The position numbers and the translations under genes were made by a program. Below are positions 8,451 through 17,103 of a stretch of 64,000 nt of DNA, in pieces. Below the pieces are notes generated by a model that searched no databases, was not told the DNA's origin, and saw only the letters and a program-made list of their open reading frames with translations. This DNA is from Bacillota bacterium. GTDB lineage: Bacteria > Bacillota > Clostridia > Christensenellales > SZUA-584. The DNA lies in the NCBI GenBank assembly GCA_023459495.1, contig JAEWTL010000021.1, positions 1 to 64,000 on the forward strand. Reading direction: 5' to 3'. Each line of letters begins with the position of its first letter. Within the stretch, counting starts at the first letter, position 1.

Positions 8451-8940
8451 GGTCTATCGGGCAGCTATAATTACCGCCAGCGACAAGGGTGCGGCGGGAG
8501 AGCGCGAGGACGTCAGCGGTAAGACGCTCAAAGAAATACTGCTGAAGAACGGTTACAGCATCGCAAGTTACTGCGTATTGCCGGACGATCATAACTTGCT
8601 GGCTGCAGAGATGATGCGGCTGGCGGATAACGATCTTTGCGACGTTGTGTTCACAACAGGGGGGACAGGCTTGTCGCCAAGGGATGTGACGCCGGAGGCT
8701 ACGCTTTCCATTGCGCATCGGCAGGTGCCGGGTATCAGCGAGGCCATGCGCGCTGCAAGCCTAAAGATCACTAATCGCGCCATGCTGAGCCGCGGCGTTT
8801 CGGTAATCCGCAACCGCACGCTGATCATCAACCTGCCGGGCAGCCCTAAAGCCGTGAAGGAAAGTCTCGATGTAATATTGGAAGCGGTATTGCATGGGCT
8901 CGCCATACTGCGCGGCGACGGTAGCGAGTGCGCGCGTTAG
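8440..8940 (+). CDS. Mog/MoaB-type molybdopterin adenylyltransferase
   Basis: Adenylates molybdopterin before metal insertion. At 166 aa it fits the MoaB/Mog family. It has ASDKGAAGEREDVSG near the N-terminus, the nucleotide/MPT loop TTGGTGLSPRDVTPEAT in the middle, and LPGSPKAVKE at the C-terminal end. It overlaps the MOSC gene by 11 bases, a pairing common in Clostridia. It is the last gene of the operon and overlaps the convergent regulator gene at its stop. Whether to call it moaB or mog cannot be decided from the sequence. Confidence 0.88.
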   Translation: MLSKVYRAAIITASDKGAAGEREDVSGKTLKEILLKNGYSIASYCVLPDDHNLLAAEMMRLADNDLCDVVFTTGGTGLSPRDVTPEATLSIAHRQVPGISEAMRAASLKITNRAMLSRGVSVIRNRTLIINLPGSPKAVKESLDVILEAVLHGLAILRGDGSECAR

Positions 8941-9614
8941 TCGTTCATCGTGGACAATATTCGAAAATGGTTTTTACTGAAATCAATCAGGCCTTCCGCC
9001 TGCATCCGACTGAGTTCTCTGGATAACGCGCTGCGGTCAACACACAGATAAGCGGCGAACTCCTCCCGATTGAAAGGGATCAGCAATTCGTTCGTCGTTT
9101 TTCTTTTTGCTTGCAGTGTCAGGTAAAGCATGATGCGTTCCCGTAGGCTTTTGCGCGACAATATATCGATCTTGTATAACTGCCGCATATTCTGGTTCGC
9201 TGTTAGTTCCAGTATGTTCTTCAGCATGGCGCAGCGAAAATGATCGGGAATAGGACCGGGCTCAGAGATTCGGGCGTATGGGAAGGTCAGAACCTCCGCG
9301 TCGGTGGCGCAGACGGTGACGAGTGGGCTCACCTGCCGCGGTGTGCTCGCAATATCCACGCCGAACAGCTCATATCCGCGTGTTTTCCGAATCAGGTTCA
9401 GGCGGCCATCCATATCCGGCTTAAAGGTATTCAGTTCACCGGTACACACGATGCCGATGAAGTCAACGTTCACGTCCATGTCGATCAGTACGAAACCTTT
9501 GGGGCACTGCTTTTGCTGGATGCCAAAGAACGGCAGGAGCGCGTCAACATCAGTCTCGCTGAACCCGTTGAATAATTTTGTTTTTAATAAGCTGGTTTTG
9601 ATCTTTTCCATCAT
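8937..9614 (-). CDS. Crp/Fnr family transcriptional regulator
   Basis: A 225-aa protein with an N-terminal cyclic-nucleotide-binding-like barrel (about 1-120) and a C-terminal winged helix. The recognition region is about 180-200, with FNREEFAAYLCVDRSALSRE. It has no N-terminal cluster of four cysteines, so it is unlikely to be an oxygen-sensing Fnr in the strict sense. It lies 32 bases downstream of ade on the same strand and is probably co-transcribed. Its target and ligand are unknown. Confidence 0.85.
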   Translation of the reverse strand: MMEKIKTSLLKTKLFNGFSETDVDALLPFFGIQQKQCPKGFVLIDMDVNVDFIGIVCTGELNTFKPDMDGRLNLIRKTRGYELFGVDIASTPRQVSPLVTVCATDAEVLTFPYARISEPGPIPDHFRCAMLKNILELTANQNMRQLYKIDILSRKSLRERIMLYLTLQAKRKTTNELLIPFNREEFAAYLCVDRSALSRELSRMQAEGLIDFSKNHFRILSTMND

Positions 9615-9646
9615 CAGGACACCCCGCCAGATATTGAAACCTATGC

Positions 9647-11386
9647 TTAAGCTTCGATATCAATAAAGCCAAATTGATTCACATCGAAAAGTCCCATATC
9701 CGTCAATTTTAATTCAGGGATGACCGGCAGGGCCATAAAACAAAGCAGCATTACGGGTTCCAGATCGTCGTGAACACCAAGTGTTTCTATCACTGTTTGA
9801 TGAATACGGCTCAGCTTTTCACTGACCCATTCTCCGCTTTGATCGCTCATCAGTCCGGCAATCGGCATGGGTAAGCATTCAAGGACATTCTGGTCGCAGG
9901 CGACTACGATGCCGCCATCCTGCTCGATCAGCTTCTGCACCGAAAAAGCCATATCATCATCGTTCGCTCCAACGGTGATGATGTTATGGGAGTCGTGTGC
10001 GACCGAAAGTGCAATGGCTCCGTGCTTCATCCCATATCCTTTTAATAAAGCAACGGTAACATTGCCCGTACCATGGTGGCGTTCGACTACAGCGATTTTC
10101 ACGATATCCTTTTCCGGGTCGTAAATAAACTCATCGTGTTCATCCCGGCTAATCATTGCTGTTTCCTTGCGGGTGACGACGCCTCCCGGAATCACCGCGA
10201 TGACGTGCGCCCTGTCGGAATGTATCGGCAGCTTCAGTTTATCCCTGGAAAAGTCCTTGACGCGGAATCTTCCTTTTGTTGCGGAAATATCATGCTTGAT
10301 GAGCGGCAACAGGTAATTTCCGTCCGCCGCTGCTTCACGTCCTGCGATGAATACTTTTTTAACATTGAAATCCGTCAGGTTATCCATCAAAACGATGTCC
10401 GCCCGTAATCCCGGCGCAATGGCGCCTCTGTCCCTGAGGCCATAGCATTCGGCGGCGTTCAGGGTGGCCATTTGAATCGCGATAAAAGGATCAACTCCGG
10501 CGCTTACGCATAAACGCAGAAGATTATCGAGATGTCCTTCGCTCAATATCGTTTTTGCCTGACGGTCGTCTGAACACAGGAGGCAGCGCCTGCTGTTGAG
10601 CGGTGTAACGGCTTTGAGTAGATCCAAAAGATTGTGGCATGTCGAACCCTCACGCATCAACACGTACATGCCGCGGGATAACCGGTCGCGCATCTCTTCG
10701 ATAGTGGAACACTCATGGTCGGTATGGATATAGGCAGATGCATAGGCATTCAGCGCATTTTCAGATAAACCCGGGCTGTGTCCGTCAATTGGTTTTCCAT
10801 TATTAATTGCCACCAGCAGTTTATCCAGAATAGCGCTTTCCGCCTCAACGACTCCCGGAAATATCATAAACTCTCCAAGCCCCAGGATTTCATCGCGGGC
10901 CATGACCGCCTTCATATCGTTGGCGTTAATAGACGCTCCCGCATGTTCATAGGGTGTCGCAGGTACGCAGGAGGGAAGCATCCATTTGATATCCAAAGCG
11001 GCTCCCTTCGCTGCTTCGATCATATACTCTATGCCGGCCAGGCCGCATACGTTGGCTATTTCGTGTGGGTCGGCGATGATCGCCGTCGTTCCGTGGGGGA
11101 CGATGAGCCGGCCAAGTTCCTCCGGGCTTACGTATGATGACTCGATATGAATATGGCTGTCGATAAAGCCCGGCGCAGCATACTGACCATTCGCATCAAT
11201 TTCGGTACAGCCATTATAGTGGCCGACACCAGCAATAAGCCCTTCGCACAGTGCAATGTCACCGCCGATAACAGACGCATTATAAACGTCTATAACCCTA
11301 CAGTTTTTAATCACCAGATCAGCGGGAATCCGGCCTGCAGCTGTATCTATAAGTTTTTTCAGAAGACCTTTATTCATTTTCGGCAC
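9647..11386 (-). CDS. ade: Adenine deaminase
   Basis: Hydrolyses adenine to hypoxanthine and ammonia, feeding hypoxanthine to the xanthine dehydrogenase encoded 7 kb away. It has 579 aa, as expected for the Ade family. The metal-binding motif SHIHIESS follows GFIDS near residue 95, with HGTTAIIADPHEIANV, GHSPG and LCSDDRQ further on. The C-terminal adenine deaminase domain includes AIALSVAHDSHNIITVG. A GAAAGG site precedes the ATG. It is the first gene of a two-gene - strand operon, divergent from the nucleoside transporter. Confidence 0.95.
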   Translation of the reverse strand: MPKMNKGLLKKLIDTAAGRIPADLVIKNCRVIDVYNASVIGGDIALCEGLIAGVGHYNGCTEIDANGQYAAPGFIDSHIHIESSYVSPEELGRLIVPHGTTAIIADPHEIANVCGLAGIEYMIEAAKGAALDIKWMLPSCVPATPYEHAGASINANDMKAVMARDEILGLGEFMIFPGVVEAESAILDKLLVAINNGKPIDGHSPGLSENALNAYASAYIHTDHECSTIEEMRDRLSRGMYVLMREGSTCHNLLDLLKAVTPLNSRRCLLCSDDRQAKTILSEGHLDNLLRLCVSAGVDPFIAIQMATLNAAECYGLRDRGAIAPGLRADIVLMDNLTDFNVKKVFIAGREAAADGNYLLPLIKHDISATKGRFRVKDFSRDKLKLPIHSDRAHVIAVIPGGVVTRKETAMISRDEHDEFIYDPEKDIVKIAVVERHHGTGNVTVALLKGYGMKHGAIALSVAHDSHNIITVGANDDDMAFSVQKLIEQDGGIVVACDQNVLECLPMPIAGLMSDQSGEWVSEKLSRIHQTVIETLGVHDDLEPVMLLCFMALPVIPELKLTDMGLFDVNQFGFIDIEA

Positions 11387-11561
11387 CAGCCTTTCACCAG
11401 AAGATGGTAGTGTTGAGCCGTTTCTTGTTATGCTATCACACTTTAAATAAACTATAAACCCTCGTTCAATTTTAATTTTGACATGCCGTAGGATAGCCCA
11501 TATATGCCTCGCCAGTTAGGCATTTTAAATGAGACGTATATCGAAAGTTTCGCTTATACAA
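11387..11561. other. Intergenic region between ade and the transporter promoter
   Basis: No gene seen. Visible elements are a + strand TTGACA (11478-11483), 17 bases, TATATG (11501-11506) as a possible upstream promoter; a hairpin ATGCCT/AGGCAT (11504-11523) with an 8-base loop; and the dyad CGAAAGTTTCG (11542-11552). The - strand promoter for ade must lie here, but I see no clear hexamer pair for it. Confidence 0.45.
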
Positions 11562-11590
11562 TTGACAAATTTCATTAAACGAGGTATATT
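11562..11590 (+). promoter_or_regulatory. SigA-type promoter for the nucleoside transporter operon
   Basis: TTGACA at 11562-11567, a 17-base spacer, TATATT at 11585-11590. Transcription would start near 11597, leaving about 290 bases of leader before the BMP lipoprotein. Confidence 0.75.
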
Positions 11591-11596
11591 TAAAAA

Positions 11597-11886
11597 AATC
11601 ATACTACAATTACAGCGGCGTAAGTTAGTACAAAACATGCGCCGTTTTCTCTGCAAAATTAAACCACATATGGAGTAAGGAGACTGCATCATTCAGGAGC
11701 GGACAAAGCCAATCGTAAATGGGATAGAAACCTGTATCTATGATGATAAATCCCGGTGCTCGTTAATTTGAACGAGCGTCTGTATCGGATCGACCAGTAG
11801 GTTCGAATTGCGGAGAACCATTAGAGGAGATTAAGAGCGCATAATTTGCTTTATGCAAAATTTAATAAAAAAACGGAGGAAAGAAA
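11597..11886 (+). other. Long hairpin-rich leader of the nucleoside transporter operon
   Basis: A leader of about 290 bases without a gene. Hairpins seen by eye: CGGCG/CGCCG (11616-11620 with 11640-11644) followed by TTTTCT, terminator-like; GGGAT/ATCCC (11721-11725 with 11750-11754); GCTCGTT/AACGAGC (11758-11764 with 11771-11777), perfect with loop AATTTG; GGTTC/GAACC (11800-11804 with 11815-11819); GCATAA/TTATGC (11839-11844 with 11851-11856). CGGAGGAAAG is the ribosome binding site. It matches no riboswitch class I can recall. Confidence 0.5.
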
Positions 11887-13152
11887 ATGAAAAAATTCGT
11901 CGTAATGCTTCTGGCACTTTCACTGATCTTTGTGTTTGCTGCCTGCAGCAAACCGGAGACGTCTACCAGCCCCAGCGGTTCGGTTGAAACTGCGACAGTT
12001 ACGGAATCAGCGTCGATGGAGCCGTCCACTGAAGCTCCTGTCAAGATTGGCGTGATTCTGGTCCATGATGAAAATACCGGATATGACTCTGCACACATTG
12101 ATGGTATTAAAACAGCCACTGCCGCTGTTGGTTTTTCTGACGACCAGATCGTATGGAAGTACAACGTTCCCGAAGATGAAACCTGCTACGATATGGCGAC
12201 TGACCTTGTTGAGCAGGGCTGCTCTTACATCTTCTCGGACAGCTATGGCCACCAGAGCTATATGCAGCAGGCTGCCGATGAAAATCCGGAAGTGACGTTC
12301 ATCTCCATGACGGGTGATCAGGCCGCGGTTTCTGGCTTGGCGAATTTCAAGAATGCTTTCAACGACACTTACCAGTCCCGCTATGTTTCGGGCGTTGTCG
12401 CCGGCATGAAGCTGGCTGAGCTTGTGGCTGATGACAAGGTTGAAGCCAAAAATATGGATGGCGACAACATTAAGCTGGGCTATATCGGCGCATTCCCGTA
12501 TGCGGAAGTGGTTTCCGGTTATACCGCATTCTACCTCGGCGTCAAGTCCATCGTTCCTAACGTGGTGATGTCCGTACAGTACACCAACTCCTGGTATGAT
12601 CCGACTGCTGAAGCTGAAGCTGCTAACGCGTTGGTTTCGTCCGGCTGCATCATTATCAGCCAGCACGCTGACTCCACGGGCGCTCCTGCTGCTTGCCAGG
12701 CACTGCTTGATGGCGGCACCACCGTTTACTGCGTAGGTTACAACATCGATATGCTTGCTGTTGCGCCGACTGCTGCGCTCACCAGCGCTCAGAACGACTG
12801 GAGCGTCTACTACACCTATGCGTTCAACTGCATCAAGAACGGCGAAGAAATCAAAACCGACTGGGCGGAAGGCTATAATGAAGGCGCTGTCATGATCTCC
12901 GCGCTGGGCGAAAGCTGCGCCGAAGGTACTGCCGAGAAGGTCGCTGAAGTTGAAGCTGCGATCAAGGATGGATCCTTCAATGTATTTGATTGCTCGACCT
13001 TCACTGTTGGTGGCGCAACCCTCACGTCCTATACTGATTCTTACGGAATGAATGGCGCTGAGTGCATACAGGACGGTGTGTTTACGGAATCTACCCTGCG
13101 TAGTGCTCCGTACTTTGACCTTCGTATCGATGGGATCACCGAATTGAACTAA
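11887..13152 (+). CDS. BMP-family ABC transporter substrate-binding lipoprotein
   Basis: A 421-aa lipoprotein with signal peptide and lipobox FAAC (Cys20). A short Ser/Thr/Glu linker is followed by a BMP (PnrA/Med-like) periplasmic-binding fold. Markers are IGVILVHDENTGYDSAHIDG, GYIGAFPYAEVVSGYTAFYLG and NWSVYYTYAF-like segments. The family binds purine nucleosides or related compounds. The neighbouring ade, xdh and guaD genes point to a nucleoside or purine base as substrate, which is inference. A strong GGAGGAAAG site precedes the ATG, and a perfect hairpin follows. Confidence 0.9.
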   Translation: MKKFVVMLLALSLIFVFAACSKPETSTSPSGSVETATVTESASMEPSTEAPVKIGVILVHDENTGYDSAHIDGIKTATAAVGFSDDQIVWKYNVPEDETCYDMATDLVEQGCSYIFSDSYGHQSYMQQAADENPEVTFISMTGDQAAVSGLANFKNAFNDTYQSRYVSGVVAGMKLAELVADDKVEAKNMDGDNIKLGYIGAFPYAEVVSGYTAFYLGVKSIVPNVVMSVQYTNSWYDPTAEAEAANALVSSGCIIISQHADSTGAPAACQALLDGGTTVYCVGYNIDMLAVAPTAALTSAQNDWSVYYTYAFNCIKNGEEIKTDWAEGYNEGAVMISALGESCAEGTAEKVAEVEAAIKDGSFNVFDCSTFTVGGATLTSYTDSYGMNGAECIQDGVFTESTLRSAPYFDLRIDGITELN

Positions 13153-13172
13153 AAAATCTACGAAAATGCATT

Positions 13173-13210
13173 GGAAAGAGCCACCTAAGTGGCTCTTTCC
13201 ATCATTTTTT
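13173..13210 (+). terminator. Intra-operon terminator after the BMP lipoprotein gene
   Basis: A perfect 12-bp stem (13173-13184 with 13189-13200), loop CTAA, then ATCATTTTTT. It probably terminates part of the transcription, so the binding protein is made in excess over the ATPase and permeases. Confidence 0.88.
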
Positions 13211-13229
13211 CTCAAGGGGGTAATGCATT

Positions 13230-14768
13230 ATGCAAAGCGCAGAAGCGGCTGTCCGCATGCGCAATATCACCAAGACCTTTGGCCCGATCGTAGCCAATGA
13301 CCGGGTCAGTCTCGAAATATACCGTGGAGAGATACTTTCCTTGCTCGGAGAAAACGGCAGCGGAAAAACCACGCTGATGAATATGCTCTCCGGTATTTAT
13401 TTTCCTGATTCGGGACATATATCGGTCGATGGGAAAGAGGCTTCGATACGCAGCCCCAAAGACGCCTATGACTTAGGGATCGGCATGATCCATCAGCATT
13501 TTAAACTGGTGGATGTGCTGACAGCGGCGGAGAACATTATCCTCGGAATGCCGGGGAAGGGACGCCTTGATTTGAAGGCCGTGGGCGATAAGATACGCAA
13601 TATATGCGCAATGTACGGCTTTAATGTCAACCCCGAACAAAAGATTTATGATATGTCCGTTTCCCAGAAGCAGACGGTGGAAATCGTCAAAGTGCTCTAC
13701 CGGGGAGCGAATATTTTGATCCTTGACGAACCTACTGCCGTGCTGACCCCGCAGGAAACGGAGAAACTCTTTGCTGTTCTGCGAAATATGAAGGACGACG
13801 GCAAGGCGATCGTCATCATCACGCACAAGCTGCATGAGGTCGAGGAGATATCAGACCGTGTGGTGGTTCTGCGGCGCGGACAATTCGTCGGCGAAATGAT
13901 GACGAAAGATACAAACGCCGCGGAGATGACCAATATGATGGTCGGGCGTACCATATCCCTTAATATTGAGCGCCCGAAGCCAACGAATCCTGAACCGCGC
14001 ATTGTCGTAGAAGGCCTCACCGTTTGTGATAAAGACGGGATAACCAAGCTCTCCGATGTTTCATTTACTGCATATTCCGGTGAAATCCTCGGTATCGCGG
14101 GCATATCCGGCTGCGGACAAAAGGAACTGCTGGAAACAATCGCCGGACTGCAGCCATATGAATCGGGGAGTATTAAATATATCGATCCTAAAACCGGCAA
14201 CGAGATTGATTTGATCGGGAAGAACCCACGCGAAATTGTTGCGTTAGGTGTTTCGCTGGCTTTTGTGCCCGAAGATCGGCTCGGCATGGGCCTTGTCGGT
14301 AACATGGATTTGACCGACAACATGATGCTCCGTTCGTTCCGGCGCGGCAAGTCCGTTTTTGCAGACAGAAAGACGCCGCGCAGTTTAGCCGAGCGCGTGG
14401 TAAATGAATTATCCGTGAACACGCCGGGCCTTTCCACTCCAGTGCGCAGGCTCTCTGGTGGCAACGTCCAAAAGGTATTAGTCGGGCGCGAGATTTCTTC
14501 CTCGCCAACTGTTCTGATGACCGCATATGCCGTGCGTGGGCTCGACATTAATTCGTCATACACCATCTATGACCTGATGAACCAGCAAAAGCAGAAGGGT
14601 GTTGCTGTTATTTTCGTCGGAGAGGATCTGGACGTTCTGCTGGAACTCTGTGACCGTATTCTTATCCTCTGCGGTGGAAAGGTCAGCGGCATCGTTCCTG
14701 GCTGCGACGCAGACAAACGAAATGTCGGCATGATGATGACCAAACTCGGAGGGGGAGGACAAAAATGA
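13230..14768 (+). CDS. Nucleoside-type ABC transporter ATP-binding protein (two NBDs)
   Basis: A 512-aa tandem ATPase of the RbsA/YufO type that energises the BMP importer. NBD1 has Walker A GENGSGKTT (40-48), signature MSVSQKQTVEIV and Walker B ILILDEPTAVLTPQE. NBD2 has a degenerate Walker A (GISGCGQKE), a good signature LSGGNVQKVLVGREI, and TAYAVRGLDIN where the Walker B acid region is normally AQPTRGLD. NBD2 is therefore probably weak or inactive for hydrolysis, as is common in this family. A GGGGG site precedes the ATG. Its stop overlaps the first permease gene. Confidence 0.92.
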   Translation: MQSAEAAVRMRNITKTFGPIVANDRVSLEIYRGEILSLLGENGSGKTTLMNMLSGIYFPDSGHISVDGKEASIRSPKDAYDLGIGMIHQHFKLVDVLTAAENIILGMPGKGRLDLKAVGDKIRNICAMYGFNVNPEQKIYDMSVSQKQTVEIVKVLYRGANILILDEPTAVLTPQETEKLFAVLRNMKDDGKAIVIITHKLHEVEEISDRVVVLRRGQFVGEMMTKDTNAAEMTNMMVGRTISLNIERPKPTNPEPRIVVEGLTVCDKDGITKLSDVSFTAYSGEILGIAGISGCGQKELLETIAGLQPYESGSIKYIDPKTGNEIDLIGKNPREIVALGVSLAFVPEDRLGMGLVGNMDLTDNMMLRSFRRGKSVFADRKTPRSLAERVVNELSVNTPGLSTPVRRLSGGNVQKVLVGREISSSPTVLMTAYAVRGLDINSSYTIYDLMNQQKQKGVAVIFVGEDLDVLLELCDRILILCGGKVSGIVPGCDADKRNVGMMMTKLGGGGQK

Positions 14769-15862
14769 ACCAATCTGCTAAAATGCCCTTTTTACGCATC
14801 GTCAAGCGCGATTCGATTTCGATCTGGCACAGCTGGCTCATACGTCTTATCGGTATTGTTCTGGGACTTGCAGTTAGTGCGATCGTCATATATGCCATTG
14901 TAAAATTGAATCCTCTTAAGGTTTACGGCGCCATGTTTGAAGGGAACTTCGGTTCCGAAAAACGAACGTGGGTTACTTTACGTGACATGATGATGCTGCT
15001 TTGTATCGGTATCGGCCTGGCCCCTGCCTTTAAAATGCGCTTTTGGAATATCGGCGCTGAGGGTCAGATACTTGTAGGCGGTATTGCAACCGCGGCTGTG
15101 ATGATCTATTTCGGTAAAGCGATGCCAACGTGGGGACTGTTGCTTGTAGCCTTTGCAGCAAGCCTTATAGCAGGTGCTGTATGGGGATTTATACCTTCCT
15201 TTTTTAAAGCGCGTTTTGGAACGAATGAAACGCTGTTTACCCTGATGATGAACTATGTTGCTATCCAGCTAACATCGTATTTCGTCGCCAAATGGGAAAA
15301 TCCGTTTGGATCGAACACGGTAGGCATTATCAATCAGCAGACGAAAGCCGGTTGGTTTCCGCCCGTATTCGGACAGCAGTATTTACTGAATGTGATAATT
15401 GTTCTGGCACTTACGGTTATCATGTTTATTTATCTGCGCTACTCCAAACAGGGATATGAGATATCTGTTGTGGGCGAATCTGAGCGTACGGCACGCTATA
15501 TTGGTATACATGTAAAAAGCGTTGTGATTCGTACGATGATTATTTCTGGCGCCTTATGCGGTTTGGCTGGTTATATCGCCGTTGCGGGAGCGTCCCACAC
15601 GATTTCTACGAGTACTGCCGGCGGGAACGGCTTTACCGCTATCATCGTGGCATGGCTGGCTAAATTCAACACGTTTATGATGATTCTCGTTGCTGCATTA
15701 CTGGTGTTCATGGAAAAAGGCGCTATTCAGATCGCTTCACAGTATAATCTCAACGATTTCGCATCCAAAATGATCATGGGCATTATCCTGTTCTTCATTC
15801 TGGGAAGTGAGTTTTTCATTAACTACCGATTAATTATCCGCGGCGGAAAGGAGGCAAAGTAA
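14765..15862 (+). CDS. Nucleoside-type ABC transporter permease, first subunit
   Basis: A 365-aa membrane protein of the BPD_transp_2 (YufP/NupP-like) family with about nine or ten hydrophobic spans. Typical segments are KMRFWNIGAEGQILVGGI near 90-110 and FGTNETLFTLMMNYVA near 150. LAGYIAVAGASHTISTSTAG follows in the C-terminal half. It overlaps the ATPase gene by four bases, with a GGAGGGGGA site inside that gene. It pairs with the next gene to form the membrane channel. Confidence 0.92.
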   Translation: MNQSAKMPFLRIVKRDSISIWHSWLIRLIGIVLGLAVSAIVIYAIVKLNPLKVYGAMFEGNFGSEKRTWVTLRDMMMLLCIGIGLAPAFKMRFWNIGAEGQILVGGIATAAVMIYFGKAMPTWGLLLVAFAASLIAGAVWGFIPSFFKARFGTNETLFTLMMNYVAIQLTSYFVAKWENPFGSNTVGIINQQTKAGWFPPVFGQQYLLNVIIVLALTVIMFIYLRYSKQGYEISVVGESERTARYIGIHVKSVVIRTMIISGALCGLAGYIAVAGASHTISTSTAGGNGFTAIIVAWLAKFNTFMMILVAALLVFMEKGAIQIASQYNLNDFASKMIMGIILFFILGSEFFINYRLIIRGGKEAK

Positions 15863-15863
15863 T

Positions 15864-16835
15864 ATGGATCAAATATTGTCCTTATTACAAGCTGCCATCG
15901 TTTTCGGCACCGTTATTCTCTTCGGCGCTGTCGGCGAAATCATAACAGAAAAATCAGGAAATTTAAATCTTGGTGTTCCGGGCGTTATGTACCTTGGCGG
16001 TATTGCCGGTCTTGCAGGGGCATTTTTGTATGAGTCGAATGCAACTTCACCTATACCTTTATTAGGACTGACGATTGCGCTGATTTGCGCGCTGGCTGCC
16101 TCCGTTCTGGCAGGGTTGATTTACAGCTTTCTGACTATCACGCTTCGTGCCAACCAAAACGTAACAGGTCTGACATTGACCATTTTTGGCGCGGGTGTGG
16201 CAAACTTCTTCGGCGGCGCAATGAACACAATGGCCGGCGGCGTGGGCCAGATTTCTGTTGCTGCGACCAGCGGCGCTTATCGCTCGACGCTGCCATTTCT
16301 CTCGAACGTAAATGTCTTCTCGGCACTTGGTTTCATGGTTTACCTTGCTATCATCCTAGCTGTTCTTGCAAGCCGTTTTTTAAACAAGACGCGCAAAGGC
16401 CTCAATCTCCGTTCGGTGGGCGAAAACCCTGCCACCGCGGATGCTGCCGGGATCAGTGTCACCAGATATAAATACCTGTCGACCTGCATCGGTGCGGCGA
16501 TTACTGGGATGGGCGGTCTGTACTACGTTATGGATTATATCAAAGGGACTTGGGCAAACGATGGTGGGATCGAAAAGCTCGGCTGGCTTGCCGTCGCGCT
16601 TGTTATTTTCGCTCGCTGGAAACCCAAACATGCGATCTGGGGTTCCTACCTCTTTGGTATCCTCTTCTGGCTCTTCTTCTATATACCGGGCCTTACCCGA
16701 TCGTCGCAGGAGCTTTTCAAAATGCTGCCCTACGTAGTCACGATCATTGTGCTGGTTATCGTCTCTATGCGCAGAAAGCGCGAGAACCAGCCCCCGGCCA
16801 GCTTAGGGTTGCCATACTTCCGTGAAGACAGGTAG
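15864..16835 (+). CDS. Nucleoside-type ABC transporter permease, second subunit
   Basis: A 323-aa permease of the YufQ/NupQ type with about eight to ten spans. Markers are EIITEKSGNLNLGVPGVM near residues 25-42, TLRANQNVTGLTLTIFG near 90-106, and GLNLRSVGENPATADAAGI at about 180-200. The Glu-Asn-Pro loop in that last segment is characteristic. It begins two bases after the first permease. It is the last gene of the importer operon, and a hairpin follows. Confidence 0.92.
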   Translation: MDQILSLLQAAIVFGTVILFGAVGEIITEKSGNLNLGVPGVMYLGGIAGLAGAFLYESNATSPIPLLGLTIALICALAASVLAGLIYSFLTITLRANQNVTGLTLTIFGAGVANFFGGAMNTMAGGVGQISVAATSGAYRSTLPFLSNVNVFSALGFMVYLAIILAVLASRFLNKTRKGLNLRSVGENPATADAAGISVTRYKYLSTCIGAAITGMGGLYYVMDYIKGTWANDGGIEKLGWLAVALVIFARWKPKHAIWGSYLFGILFWLFFYIPGLTRSSQELFKMLPYVVTIIVLVIVSMRRKRENQPPASLGLPYFREDR

Positions 16836-16872
16836 ATGGATCGTAAGGGAATATTATAAAGTTGTTATATCG

Positions 16873-16908
16873 TAAGAGGCAGGCCTAAAAAAACCTGTCT
16901 CTTATTCT
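16873..16908 (+). terminator. Terminator after the nucleoside transporter operon
   Basis: AAGAGGCAGG (16873-16882) pairs with CCTGTCTCTT (16894-16903), with one G-U pair, followed by ATTCTT. The T-run is imperfect, so efficiency is uncertain. Confidence 0.65.
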
Positions 16909-16949
16909 TCCTGGAAATGAGTTAAGTTCTTCTCTGTTATATATGCAAC

Positions 16950-16978
16950 TTGACAATGATTTTTTAAGTTGATAAAAT
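16950..16978 (+). promoter_or_regulatory. SigA-type promoter of the yqeB-xdh operon
   Basis: TTGACA (16950-16955), a 17-base spacer, TAAAAT (16973-16978). The predicted start near 16985 lies about 50 bases ahead of the riboswitch-like element. Confidence 0.75.
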
Positions 16979-17032
16979 TAACTTAAAGAATAAATTAGCT
17001 GTCGGTATTGCAGCGATGTACTTATAGCTGAA

Positions 17033-17103
17033 CTCTTGTATAAGTCCATTAATTGGTATGGATGTCTCTACAGGCAACCGTAAATTGCCCCAGGCTACAA
17101 GAG
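17033..17103 (+). ncRNA. Purine-riboswitch-like aptamer with long J3/1, upstream of the xdh operon
   Basis: P1 is CTCTTGTA (17033-17040) with TACAAGAG (17096-17103), a perfect 8 bp. P2 is TCCAT/ATGGA (17045-17049 with 17058-17062); its loop contains the GG needed for loop-loop pairing. J2/3 contains TCTCTAC (17065-17071). P3 is GGCAA/TTGCC (17073-17077 with 17085-17089). L3 reads ACCGTAAAT with its closing pair, identical to the L3 of the well-known xpt guanine aptamer as I remember it. The base before the 3' P1 strand is C (17095), the guanine-type specificity position. J3/1 is CCAGGC, longer than normal. Guanine, hypoxanthine, xanthine or an oxidised purine are possible ligands. Confidence 0.7.

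Noticed and set aside
11387..11561. Possible adenine riboswitch on the - strand upstream of ade
   Set aside because: The - strand leader has one hairpin (ATGCCT/AGGCAT) but no TTTCTACC-like junction, no CCGTAAA or CCTTAAA L3 loop and no P1 closing stem.
11705..11730. ATCGTAAATGG resembling the L3 loop of a purine aptamer
   Set aside because: There is no matching J2/3 or P2 upstream and no P1 around it, and the loop lacks the CC needed for pairing with L2.
14221..14768. Loss of function of the second ATPase domain in the nucleoside ABC protein
   Set aside because: The unusual TAYAVRGLD segment and degenerate P-loop are typical of the second domain in this family, so it is not a lesion.
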